NCBI GenBank assembly: GCA_037893245.1
Contig: JBAIAA010000117.1
Span: 806,001-870,000 of the forward strand
Source of the DNA: Crossaster papposus
Taxonomy: Eukaryota; Echinodermata; Asteroidea; Velatida; Solasteridae
Reading direction: 5' to 3'
Length of the DNA: 64,000 nt
Made by a program: the position numbers and the translations under genes. Below, piece by piece: positions 26,956 to 38,426 of this stretch (positions are counted from its first letter, which is position 1; every line of letters starts with the position of its first letter). A model generated the notes under the pieces. The model saw nothing but the letters and a program-made list of their open reading frames with translations. It ran no database searches and had not been told where the DNA came from.

Positions 26956-29672
26956 TTCTTCTCCTGCTGATTCGAACATGTTCATGTTGGCTCCAGATGT
27001 GACAATAAGTGGCAATATTCCACCTTATTCTTCTCCTGCTGCTGCTTCAGCGCAGTTTGAGGTTGGCCCGAGATGTGACAATATTCCACCTTGTTCTTCT
27101 CCTGCCGCTTCAGCGCAGGTTGATGTTGGCTCCAGATGTGGCAATAATCCACCTTATTCTTCTCCTGTCACATGCTTTAGCGCAGGTGGATGTTGGTTCC
27201 AGATGTGGCAATATCCCACCTTATTCTTTTCCGGCTGCTTCAGCGCAGGTTGATGTTCGCTCCAGATGTGGCAATATTCCCCCTTATTCTTCTGCCGCTG
27301 CTGCTTCAGTACAGGTTGATGTTGACTCAAGATGTGCCAATATTCCACCTTATTCTTCTCCTGCTGCGGCTTCAGCGCATTTTGAGGTTGGCCCGAGATG
27401 TAGCAATATTACACCTTATTCTTCTCCTGCTGCTTCAGCGCAGGTTGACGTTGGCTCCAGATATGGCAATATTCCACTTTATTCTTCTGCTGCTGCTGCT
27501 TCAGTGCAGGTTCATGTTGGCTCCAGATGTGGCAATATTTCACCTTATTATTCTCCTGCTGCTTCAGGGCAGGTTGATGTTCGCTCCAGATGTGGCAATA
27601 TTCCACCTTATTCTTCTCATGCTGCTGCTTCAGCGCAGTTTGAGGTTGGCCTGAGATGTGACAATGTTCAACCTTGTTCTTCTCCTGCTACTCTAGCGCA
27701 GGTTGATGTTGGCTCCAGATGTGGCAATATTCCACCTTATTCTTCTCCTGCTGCTTCAGCGCAGGTTGATGTTGGCTCAAGATGTGGCAATATTCCACCT
27801 TATTCTTCTCCTGCTGCTGCTTCAGCGCAGGCCAATGGTGGCTCCAGATGTGGCAATATTCCACCTTATTCTTTTCCGGCTGGTTCAGCGCAGGTTGATG
27901 TTCGCTCCAGATGTGGCAATATTCCTCCTTATTCTTCTCCTGCTGCTGCTTCAGCGCAGTTTGAGGTTGGCCCGAGATGTGACAATAATCCACTCTATTC
28001 TTCTCCTGCTGCTTCAGCGCAGGTTGATGTTGGCTCTAGATGTCGCAATATTCCTCCTTATTCTTCCCCTGCTGCTGCTTCAGCGCAGTTTGAGGTTGGC
28101 CCGAGATGTAGTAATATTTCACCTTATTTTTCTGCTGCTGCTTCGAGCAGGTTGATGTTGGCTCCAGATGTGGCAATATTCCACCTTATTCTTCTCCTAC
28201 TGCTTCAGGGCAGGTTGATGTTGGCTCCAGATGTGGCAATATTCCACCTTATTCTTCTGCCGCTGCTGCTTCAGTACAGGTTGATGTTGACTCAAGATGT
28301 GGCAATATTCCACCTTATTCTTCTCCTGCTGCTGCTTCAGCGCAGTTTGAGGTTGGCCCGAGATGTAGCAATATTACACCTTATTCTTCTCATGTACAGG
28401 TTGATGTTGACTCAAGATGTGGCAATATTCCACCTTATTCTTCTGCTGCTGCTTCAGCGCAGGTTGATGTTGGCTCCAGATGTGACGACATTTCTCTTCA
28501 TTCTTCTGCTGCTGCTGCTTCAGTGCAGGTTGATGTTGGCTCCAGATGTAGTAATATTTCACGTTATTCTTCTCCTGCTGCTGCTTCAGCGCAGTTTGAG
28601 GTTGGCCCTAGATGTAGCAATATTCCACCTTATTCTTCTGCTGCTGCTACTTCAGCGCAGGTTGATGTTTGCTCCAGATGTGGCAATATTCCACCTTATT
28701 CCTCTGCTGCTGCAGCTTCAGCGCAGGTTGATGTTGGGTCCTGATGTGACGACATTCCTCTTCATTCTTCTACTGCTGCTGCTGCTGCTTCAGTGCCGGT
28801 TGATGCTGGCTCCAGATGTAGTAATATTTCACCTTATACTTCTTCTGCTGCTTCGAACATGTTCATGTTGGCTCCATATGTGCCAATAAGTGGCAATATT
28901 CCACCTTATTCTTCTCCTGCTGCTGCTTCAGCGCAGTTTGTGGTTGGCCCAAGATGTGACAATATTCCACCTTGTTCTTCACCTGCCGCTTCAGCGCAGG
29001 TTGATGGTGGCTCCAGATGTGGCAATAATCCACCTTATTCTTCTCTTGTCACATGCTTTAGCGCAGGTTGATGTTGGTTCCAGATGTGGCAATATTCCAC
29101 CTTATTCTTTTCCGGCTGCTTCAGCGCAGGTTGATGTTCGCTCCAGATGTGGCAATATTCCTCCTTATTCTTCTCCTGCTGCTGCTTCAGCGCAGTTTGA
29201 GGTTGGCCTGAGATGTGACAATGTTCAAACTTGTTCTTCCCCTGCCGCTTCAGCGCAGGTTGATGTTGGCTCCAGATGTGGCAATAATCCACCTTATTCT
29301 TGTCCTGTCACATGCTTTAGCTCAGGTTGATGTTGATTCCAGATGTGGCAATATTCCACCTTATTCTATTCCTGGCTGCTTCAGCGCAGGTTGATGTTCG
29401 CTCCAGATGTGGCAATATTCCACCTTATTCTTCTCCTGCTGCTTCAGCGCAGGTTGATGTTGGCTCCAGATGTGACGACATTTCTCTTCATTCTTCTGCT
29501 GCTGCTGCTTCAGTGCAGGTTGATGTTGGCTCCAGATGTAGTAATATTCACCTTATTCTTCTCCTGCTGCTGCTTCAGCGCAGTTTGAGGTTGGCCCTAG
29601 ATGTAGCAATATTCCACCTTATTCTTCTGCTGCTGCTGCTTCAGTACAGGTTGATGTTGGCTCCACATGTGG
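26945..29672. repeat. Satellite B island 1, 63-66-bp monomer
   Basis: About 42 head-to-tail monomers. A typical copy reads GCTTCAGCGCAGGTTGATG, TTGGCTCCAGATGTGGC, AATATTCCACCTTATTC, TTCTCCTGCT, with two to five GCT triplets, so lengths are mostly 60, 63, 66 or 69 bp. Local variants include a CTGTCACATGCTTTAGCG monomer, a GACGACATTTCTCTTC monomer and a truncated copy at about 28388 lacking most of the GCT run. The 4-bp-short monomer common in the right part of the window is absent. Open frames of up to 626 codons arise because the monomer is a multiple of three. Confidence 0.95.
28722..28793. repeat. Extra 72-bp B monomer unique to island 1
   Basis: Island 1 and its duplicate in the main B block are offset by 4935 bp up to here and by 4863 bp after it, so one 72-bp monomer is present here and missing from the duplicate near 33655. 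It carries GGGTCCTGATG and a run of five GCT triplets near 28772. Either a gain here or a loss there would explain it. Confidence 0.8.
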
Positions 29673-29690
29673 ACTTCCAATACTCCCAAA
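29662..29690. other. B-to-A satellite joint
   Basis: The B monomer ends in GGCTCCACATGTGG and satellite A starts with ACTTCCAATACTCCC. Parental A would read AATGGACTTCC and parental B ATGTGGTAATATTCC, so the break lies in a shared TGG. The uncommon CACATGTGG form of B is also found uninterrupted near 34915, which may be close to the parental site. This is the only B-to-A transition in the window. Confidence 0.92.
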
Positions 29691-31879
29691 TGTTCTATAG
29701 CGCTCAATGAGCCTAACAAACACTTTTCGGGTTTTTTCACCGTCAGAACACAATATGGACATCCAACGCTTCCAAATGGTCTATAGAGCTCATTGAGCCT
29801 AACAAACACTTTTCGTTTTTTTCACGGTCTGAACACGAAATGAACTTCCAATACTCCCAAATGGTCTATAGACCTCAATGAGCCTAACAAACACTTTTCG
29901 GTTGTGTTCACCATGAGAACCCAAAATTGACTTCCAACACTCCCAAATGGTCTATTGGCCTCGATGAGCCTAACAAACACTTTTCGTGTTTTTTTTACAG
30001 TCAGAACACAAAATAGACTTCCAACGCTCCCAAATGCTCTATAGTGCTCAATGAGCCTAACAAACACTTTTCGGTTTTTTTCACGGTCAGAACACGAAAT
30101 AGACTTCCAACGCTCCCAAATGGTCGATAGCGCTCAATGAGCGTAACAAACACTTTTCGGTTTTTCTCACTGTTAAAACACCGAATGGACTTTCAACACT
30201 CCCAAATGCTCTATAGCGCTCAATAAGCCTAACAAACACTTTTCGGGTTTTGTCACCGTCAGAACACAAAATAGACTTCCAACGCTCCCAAATGGTCTAT
30301 AGAGCTCATTTAGCCTAACAAACACTTTTCGGGTTTTGTTCACCATCAGAACACGAAATGGACTTCTAACGCTTCCAAATAGTCTATTGAGCTCATTGAG
30401 CCTAACAAACATTTTTCGGTTTTTTTCACGGTCAGAACACGAAATGGACTTCCAATACTCCAAAATGGTCTATAGACCTCAATGAGCCTAACAAACACTT
30501 TTCGGTTTTGTTCACCATCAGAACCCAAAATTGACTTCCAACACGCCCAAATGGTCTATGGGCCTCAATGAGCCTAACAAACACTTTTCGGTTTTTTTTT
30601 TACCGTCAGAACACAAAATAGACTTCCAACGCTCCCAAATGGTCTATAGCGCTCATTTAGCCTAACAAACACTTGTCGGTTTTGTTCACCGCCAGAACAC
30701 AAAATGGACATCCAACGCTCCCAAATGTTCTATAGTGCTCAATGAGCCTAACAAACACTTTTCGGTTTTTTTCACCGTCAGAACACAAAATAGACTTCCA
30801 ACGCTCCCAAATGGTCTATAGAGCTCATTTAGCCTAACAAACACTTGTCGGGTTTTGTTCACCATCAGAACACGAAATGGACTTCCAACGCTCCCAAATG
30901 GTCTATAGCGCTCAATGAGCCTAACAAACACTTTTCGGTTTTTTTCACGGTCAGAACACGAAATAGACATTCAACGCTCCCAAATGTTGTATAGCGCTCA
31001 ATGAGCCTAACAAACACTTTTCAAGTTTTTTAACCGTCAGAACACGAAATAGACTTCCAACGCTCCCAAATGGTCGATAGCGCTCAATGAGCGTAACAAA
31101 CACTTTTCTGTTTTTCTCACTGTTAAAACACCGAATGGACTTTCAACACTCCCAAATGCTCTATAGCGTTCAATAAACCTAACAAACACTTTTCGGGTTT
31201 TTTCACCTTCAGAACACAAAATAGACTTCCAACGCTCCCAAATGGTCTATAGAGCTCATTTAGCCTAACAAACACTTTTTGGGTTTTGTTCACCATCAGA
31301 ACACGAAATGGACTTCTAACGCTTCCAAATGGTCTATAGAGCTCATTGAGCCTAACAAACACTTTTCGGTTTTTTTCACGGTCTGAACACGAAATGGACT
31401 TTCAACGCTCCCAAATGGTCTATAGAGCTCATTTAGCCTAACAAACACTTTTTGGTTTTTTTCACCGTCAGAACACCAAATGGACATCCAACGCTCCCAA
31501 ATGTTCTATAGCGCTCAATGAGCCTAACAAACACTTTTCGGGTTTTTTCACCGTCAGAACACAAAATGGACATCCAACGCTCCCAAATGCTCTATAGCGC
31601 TCAATGAGCCTAACAAACACTTTTCAGGTTTTTAACCGTCAGAACACGAAATAGACTTCCAACGCTCCCAAATGGTCGATAGCGCTCAATGAGCGTAACA
31701 AACACTTTTCGGTTTTTCTCCCTGTCAAAACACCGAATGGACTTTCAACACTCCCAAATGCTCTATAGCGCTCAATAAGCCTAACAAACACTTTTCGGGT
31801 TTTGTCACCGTCAGAACACAAAATAGACTTCCAACGCTCCCAAATGGTCTATAGAGCCCATTTAGCCTAACAAACACTT
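29673..31879. repeat. Satellite A island 2
   Basis: About 25 monomers of the 86-bp satellite between two B blocks. From about 30088 to the end it matches 25153-26944 at a constant 4935-bp offset. Upstream, about 29771-30085 matches 23973-24290 at an offset of 5798 bp, with one 86-bp monomer (the GACATTCAACGC/TTGTATAGCGC copy) missing near 30087. The first roughly 100 bp match no particular copy closely. The island is best read as the second copy of the A part of a duplication spanning the A/B boundary. Confidence 0.92.
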
Positions 31880-31890
31880 ATTTCATCTTA
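31869..31890. other. A-to-B satellite joint, second occurrence
   Basis: Same joint as at 26944/26945, with the same bases on both sides for well over 20 bp, exactly 4935 bp downstream. Two independent fusions would not give the same break, so this is a copy of the first. Confidence 0.93.
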
Positions 31891-34485
31891 TTCTTCTCCT
31901 GCTGATTCGAACATGTTCATGTTGGCTCCAGATGTGACAATAAGTGGCAATATTCCACCTTATTCTTCTCCTGCTGCTGCTTCAGCGCAGTTTGAGGTTG
32001 GCCCGAGATGTGACAATATTCCACCTTGTTCTTCTCCTGCCGCTTCAGCGCAGGTTGATGTTGGCTCCAGATGTGGCAATAATCCACCTTATTCTTCTCC
32101 TGTCACATGCTTTAGCGCAGGTGGATGTTGGTTCCAGATGTGGCAATATCCCACCTTATTCTTTTCCGGCTGCTTCAGCGCAGGTTGATGTTCGCTCCAG
32201 ATGTGGCAATATTCCCCCTTATTCTTCTGCCGCTGCTGCTTCAGTACAGGTTGATGTTGACTCAAGATGTGCCAATATTCCACCTTATTCTTCTCCTGCT
32301 GCGGCTTCAGCGCATTTTGAGGTTGGCCCGAGATGTAGCAATATTACACCTTATTCTTCTCCTGCTGCTTCAGCGCAGGTTGACGTTGGCTCCAGATGTG
32401 GCAATATTCCACTTTATTCTTCTGCTGCTGCTGCTTCAGTGCAGGTTCATGTTGGCTCCAGATGTGGCAATATTTCACCTTATTATTCTCCTGCTGCTTC
32501 AGGGCAGGTTGATGTTCGCTCCAGATGTGGCAATATTCCACCTTATTCTTCTCATGCTGCTGCTTCAGCGCAGTTTGAGGTTGGCCTGAGATGTGACAAT
32601 GTTCAACCTTGTTCTTCTCCTGCTACTCTAGCGCAGGTTGATGTTGGCTCCAGATGTGGCAATATTCCACCTTATTCTTCTCCTGCTGCTTCAGGGCAGG
32701 TTGATGTTGACTCAAGATGTGGCAATATTCCACCTTATTCTTCTCCTGCTGCTGCTTCAGCGCAGGCCGATGGTGGCTCCTGATGTGTCAATATTCCACC
32801 TTATTCTTTTCCGGCTGGTTCAGCGCAGGTTGATGTTCGCTCCAGATGTGGCAATATTCCTCCTTATTCTTCTCCTGCTGCTGCTTCAGCGCAGTTTGAG
32901 GTTGGCCCGAGATGTGACAATAATCCACTCTATTCTTCTCCTGCTGCTTCAGCGCAGGTTGATGTTGGCTCTAGATGTCGCAATATTCCTCCTTATTCTT
33001 CCCCTGCTGCTGCTTCAGCGCAGTTTGAGGTTGGCCCGAGATGTAGTAATATTTCACCTTATTTTTCTGCTGCTGCTTCGAGCAGGTTGATGTTGGCTCC
33101 AGATGTGGCAATATTCCACCTTATTCTTCTCCTACTGCTTCAGGGCAGGTTGATGTTGGCTCCAGATGTGGCAATATTCCACCTTATTCTTCTGCCGCTG
33201 CTGCTTCAGTACAGGTTGATGTTGACTCAAGATGTGGCAATATTCCACCTTATTCTTCTCCTGCTGCTGCTTCAGCGCAGTTTGAGGTTGGCCCGAGATG
33301 TAGCAATATTACACCTTATTATTCTCATGTACAGGTTGATGTTGACTCAAGATGTGGCAATATTCCACCTTATTCTTCTGCTGCTGCTTCAGCGCAGGTT
33401 GATGTTGGCTCCAGATGTGACGACATTTCTCTTCATTCTTCTGCTGCTGCTGCTTCAGTGCAGGTTGATGTTGGCTCCAGATGTAGTAATATTTCACGTT
33501 ATTCTTCTCCTGCTGCTGCTTCAGCGCAGTTTGAGGTTGGCCCTAGATGTAGCAATATTCCACATTATTCTTCTGCTGCTGCTACTTCAGCGCAGGTTGA
33601 TGTTTGCTCCAGATGTGGCAATATTCCACCTTATTCTTCTGCTGCTGCAGCTTCAGTGCCGGTTGATGCTGGCTCCAGATGTAGTAATATTTCACCTTAT
33701 TCTTCTCCTGCTGCTTCGAACATGTTCATGTTGGCTCCATATGTGCCAATAAGTGGCAATATTCCACCTTATTCTTCTCCTGCTGCTGCTTCAGCGCAGT
33801 TTGAGGTTGGCCCGAGATGTGACAATATTCCACCTTGTTCTTCACCTGCCGCTTCAGCGCAGGTTGATGGTGGCTCCAGATGTGGCAATAATCCACCTTA
33901 TTCTTCTCCTGTCACATGCTTTAGCGCAGGTTGATGTTGGTTCCAGATGTGGCAATATTCCACCTTATTCTTTTCCGGCTGCTTCAGCGCAGGTTGATGT
34001 TCGCTCCAGATGTGGCAATATTCCTCCTTATTCTTCTCCTGCTGCTGCTTCAGCGCAGTTTGAGGTTGGCCTGAGATGTGACAATGTTCAACCTTGTTCT
34101 TCTCCTGCCGCCTCAGCGCAGGTTGATGTTGGCTCCAGATGTGGCAATAATCCACCTTATTCTTCTCCTGTCACATGCTTTAGCGCAGGTTGATGTTGAT
34201 TCCAGATGTGGCAATATTCCACCTTATTCTTTTCCGGCTGCTTCAGCGCAGGTTGATGTTCGCTCCAGATGTGGCAATATTCCACCTTATTCTTCTCCTG
34301 CTGCTTCAGCGCAGGTTGATGTTGGCTCCAGATGTGACGACATTTCTCTTCATTCTTCTGCTGCTGCTGCTTCAGTGCAGGTTGATGTTGGCTCCAGATG
34401 TAGTAATATTCACCTTATTCTTCTCCTGCTGCTGCTTCAGCGCAGTTTGAGGTTGGCCCTAGATGTAGAAATATTCCACCTTATT
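31880..34485. repeat. Second copy of B island 1
   Basis: Matches 26945-29610 at an offset of 4935 bp to about 33655 and 4863 bp afterwards, with a small number of substitutions. It shares the same ordered rare variants, including the truncated monomer near 33323. A TGA at about 32781 (GGCTCCTGATG for GGCTCCAGATG) interrupts here the frame that runs 626 codons in island 1. Confidence 0.9.
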
Positions 34486-35099
34486 CTTCTGCTGCTGCTA
34501 CTTCAGCGCAGGTTGATGTTTGCTCCAGATGTGGCAATAATCCACCTTATTCTTCTCCTGCTGCTTCAGGGCAGGTTGATGTTCGCTCCAGATGTGGCAA
34601 TATTCCACCTGATTCTTCTCCTGCTGCTGCTTCAGCGGAGGCCGATGGTGGCTCCAGATGTGGCAATAATCCACCTTATTTTTTTCCTGCTGCTTCAGGG
34701 CAGGTTGATGTTCGCTCAAGATGTGGAAATATTCCACCTGATTCTTCTCCTGCTGCTGCTTCAGCGGAGGCCGATGGTGGCTCCAGATGTGGCAATAATC
34801 CACCTTATTCTTCTGCTGCCTCTTCTTAAGCGCAGGTTGATGTTGGCTCCAGATGTGGCAATGTTCCACCTTATTCTTCTGCCGCTGCTGCTTCAGTACA
34901 GGTTGATGTTGGCTCCACATGTGGTAATATTCCACCTTATTCTTCTGCTGCTGCTGCTTCAGCGCAGGTTGATGTTGGAGATGTTGCAATAATCCACTCT
35001 ATTCTTCTCCTGCTGCTTCAGGGCAGGTTGATGTTCGCTCCAGATGTGGCAATATTCCACCTTATTCTTCTCCTACTGCTGCTTCAGAGCAGGCCGATG
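34486..35099. repeat. Satellite B, segment after the duplicated region
   Basis: Ordinary B monomers, including two nearly alike GCGGAGGCCGATGG copies near 34636 and 34760, and the first 4-bp-short monomer near 34976. The CACATGTGG variant near 34915 resembles the B side of the B-to-A joint at 29672. No other content. Confidence 0.82.
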
Positions 35100-36850
35100 G
35101 TGGCTCCAGATGTGGCAATATTCAACCTTATTCTTCTGCTGCTGCTACTTCAGCGCAGGTTGATGTTGGCTCCACATGTGGTAATATCCCACCTTATTCT
35201 TCTCCTACTGCTGCTTCAGCGCAGGCCGATGGTGGCTCCAGATGTGACAATATTCAACCTTATTCTTCTGCTGCTGCTGCTTCAGCGCAGGTTGATGTTG
35301 GAGATGTTGCAATAATCCACTGTATTCTTCTCCTGCTGCTTCAGGGCAGGTTGATGTTCGCTCCAGATGTGGCAATATTACACCTTATTCTTTTGCTGCT
35401 GCTACTTCAGCGCAGCTTGATGTTGGAGATGTTGCAATAATCCACTATATTCTTCTCCTGCTGCTTCAGCGCAGGTTGATGTTGGCTCCCGATGTGGCAA
35501 TATTTCACCTTTTTCTTCTCCTGCTGCTTCGAACAAGTTCATGTTGGCTCCAGATGTGGCAATATTTCACCTTATTCTTCTTCTGCTGCTGCTTCAGCAC
35601 ATTTGATGTTGGCTCCCGATGTGGCAATATTTCACCTTATTCTTCTCCTGCTGCTTCGAACAAGTTCATGTTGGCTCCAGATGTGGCAATATTTCACCTT
35701 ATTCTTCTCCTGCTGCTTCGAACAAGTTCATGTTGGCTCCAGATGTGGCAATATTTCACCTTATTCTTCTTCTGCTGCTTCAGGGCAGGTTCATTTTGGC
35801 TGCAGATGTGGCAATATTCCACCTTATTCTTCTCCTGCTGCTGCTTCAGCGCAGTTTGATGTTGGCTCCCGATGTGGCAATATTCCACCTTATTCTTCTG
35901 CTGCTGCTGCTTCAGGGCAGTTTGATGTTGGCTCCAGATGTGTCAATATTCCACCTTATTCTTCTCTTGCTGCTTCAGCGCAGGTTAATGTTGGCTCCAG
36001 ATGTGGCAATATTCCACCTTATTCTTTTCCTGCTGCTTCAGCGCAGGTTGATGTTCGAGATTTTGCAATAATCCACTCTATTATTCTCCTGCTGCTTCAG
36101 CGCAGGTTGATGTTGGCTCCAGATGTCGCAATATTCCTCCTTATTCTTCTCCTGCTGCTGCTTCAGCGCAGTTTGCGGTTGGCCCGAGATGTGGTAATAT
36201 TTCACCTTATTTTTCTCCTGCTGCTTCGAGCAGGTTGATGTTGGCTCCAGATGTGGCAATATTCCACCTTATTCTTCTCCTGCTGCTTCAGGGTAGGTTG
36301 ATGTTCGCTCCAGATGTGGCAATATTCCACCTGATTATTCTCCTGCTGCTGCTTCAGCGGAGGCCGATGGTGGCTCCAGATGTGGCAATAATCCACCTTA
36401 TTCTTCTGCTGCTGCTACTTCAGCGCAGGTTGATGTTGGCTCCAGATGTGGCAATGTTCCACATTATTCTTCTGCCGCTGCTGCTTTAGTACAGGTTGAT
36501 GTTGACTAAAGATGTGGCAATATTCCACATTATTCTTCTCCTGCTGCTGCCTCAGCGCAGTTAGAGGTTGGCCCGAAAGGTAGCAATATTACACATTATC
36601 CTTCTCCTGCTTTTTCAGCGCAGGTTGATGTTGGCTCCAGATGTGGCAATATTCCACCTTATTCTTCTCCTACTGCTGCTTCAGCGCAGGCCGATGGTGG
36701 CTCCAGATGTGGCAATATTCAACCTTATTCTTCTGCTGCTTTTACTTCAGCGCAGGTTGATGTTGGCTCCACATGTGGTAATATTCCACCTTATTCTTCT
36801 GCTGCTGCTGCTTCAGCGCAGGTTGATGTTGGAGATGTTGCAATAATCCA
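35100..36850. repeat. Satellite B 3.33-kb-offset duplication, copy 1
   Basis: About 1.75 kb that recurs at 38427-40178. The offset is 3327 bp before, and 3328 bp after, a one-base difference near 35608 (CAGCACATTTG here, CAGCACAGTTTG in copy 2). Shared unusual features include three consecutive TTCGAACAAGTTC monomers, a TTCGAGATTTTGC short monomer and GCCCGAAAGGTAGC. Confidence 0.87.
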
Positions 36851-38426
36851 CTCTAATCTTCTCCTGCTGCTTCAGGGCAGGTTGATGTTCGATCCAGATG
36901 TGGCAATATTACACCTTATTCTTCTGCTGCTGCTGCTTCAGCGCAGCTTGATGTTGGAGATGTTGCAATAATCCACTCTATTCTTCTCCTGCTGCTTCAG
37001 CGCAGGTTGATGTTGGCTCCCGATGTGGCAATATTTCACCTTATTCTTATCCTGCCGCTTCGAACAAGTTCATGTTGGCTCCAGATGTGGCAATATTTCA
37101 CCTTATTCTTCTTCTGCTGCTTCAGGGCAGGTTCATGTTGGCTGCAGATGTGGCAATATTCCACCTTATTCTTCTCCTGCTGCTGCTTCAGCGCAGTTTG
37201 ATGTTGGTTCCCGATGTGGCAATATTTCACCTTATTCTTCTGCTGCTGCTGCTTCAGGGCAGTTTGATGTTGGCTCCAGATGTGGCAATATTCCACCTTA
37301 TTCTTCTCCTGCTGCTTCAGGGCAGGTTGATGTTCGCTCCAGATGTGGCAATATTCCACATGATTCTTCTCCTGCTGCTGCTTCAGCGGAGGCCGATGGT
37401 GGCTCCAGATGTGGCAATAATCCACCTTATTCTTCTGCTGCTGCTACTTCAGCGCAGGTTGATGTTGGCTCCAGATGTGGCAATGTTCCACCTTATTCTT
37501 CTGCCGCTGCTGCTTCAGTACAGGTTGATGTTGGCTCAAGATGTGGCAATATTCCACCTTATTCTTCTCCTGCTGCTGCCTCAGCGCAGTTTGAGGTTGG
37601 CCCGAGATGTGGCAATATTCCACCTTATTCTTCTCCTACTGCTGCTTCAGCGCAGGCCGATGGTGGCTCCAGATGTGGCAATATTCAACCTTATTCTTCT
37701 GCTGCTGCTACTTCAGCGCAGGTTGATGTTGGCTCCACATGTGGTTATATTCCACCTTATTATTCTGCTGCTGCTGCTATAGCGCAGGTTGTTGTTGGAG
37801 ATGTTGCAATAATCCACTCTATTCTTCTCCTGCTGCTTCAGGGCAGGTTGATGTTCGCTCCAGATGTGGCAATGTTACACCTTATTCTTCTGCTGCTGCT
37901 GCTTCAGCGCAGCTTGATGTTGGAGATGTTGCAATAATCCACCTTATTCTTCTCCTGCTGCTTCAGCGCAGGTTGATGTTGGCTCCCGATGTGGCAATAT
38001 TCCACCTTATTCTTCTGCTGCTGCTACCGCAGCGCAGGTTGATGTTGGCTCCAGATGTGGAAATATTACACCTTATTCTTCTGCTGCTGCTGCTTCAGCG
38101 CAGCTTGATGTTGGAGATGTTGCAATAATTCACTCTATTCTTCTCCTGCTGCTTCCGCGCAGGTTGATGTTGGCTCCAGATGTGGCAATATTCCTCCTTA
38201 TTCTTCTCCTGCTGCTGCTTCAGCGCAGTTTGAGGTTGACCCGAGATGTAGTAATATTTCACCTTATTGTTCTCCTGCTGCTTCGGGCAGGTTGATTTAG
38301 GCTCCAGATGTGGCAATATTCCACCTTATTCTTCTCCTGCTGCTTCAGGGCAGGTTGATGTTCGCTCCATACGTGGCAATATTCCACCTGATTCTTCTCC
38401 TGCTGCTGCTTCAGCGCAGGCCGATG
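36851..38426. repeat. Satellite B between the two 3.33-kb-offset copies
   Basis: B monomers with several 4-bp-short copies (near 36957, 37793, 37919, 38115). The 37.0-37.8 kb part resembles 35.7-36.8 kb loosely. A variant at 38288 reads GGTTGATTTAGGC in place of GGTTGATGTTGGC. Only satellite B is present. Confidence 0.82.

Noticed and set aside
27009..28889. 626-codon forward open frame in satellite B, and similar frames at 40282-41787, 51612-53174 and about 56632-62521
   Set aside because: The frame exists because the monomer is a multiple of three. In the 4935-bp duplicate the same frame stops at about 32783, two other frames are also open, and ends fall at a 4-bp-short repeat variant. No start context, splice structure or family match is visible.
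1..31879. Common ancestry of satellites A and B
   Set aside because: I found no shared motif beyond short chance matches such as TGG or CTTCAA, and their lengths and composition differ.
26935..31890. Mobile-element insertion as the cause of the A/B alternation
   Set aside because: No terminal inverted repeats, target-site duplication, poly-A tail or transposase or reverse transcriptase sequence at any of the three joints. A boundary-spanning tandem duplication explains them better.
34498..34989. Reverse-strand Cys/His peptide (CHIWSQHQ) as a zinc finger
   Set aside because: It has one Cys directly followed by His and a further His five residues on, with none of the C2H2 spacing. It is a frame product of the repeat.
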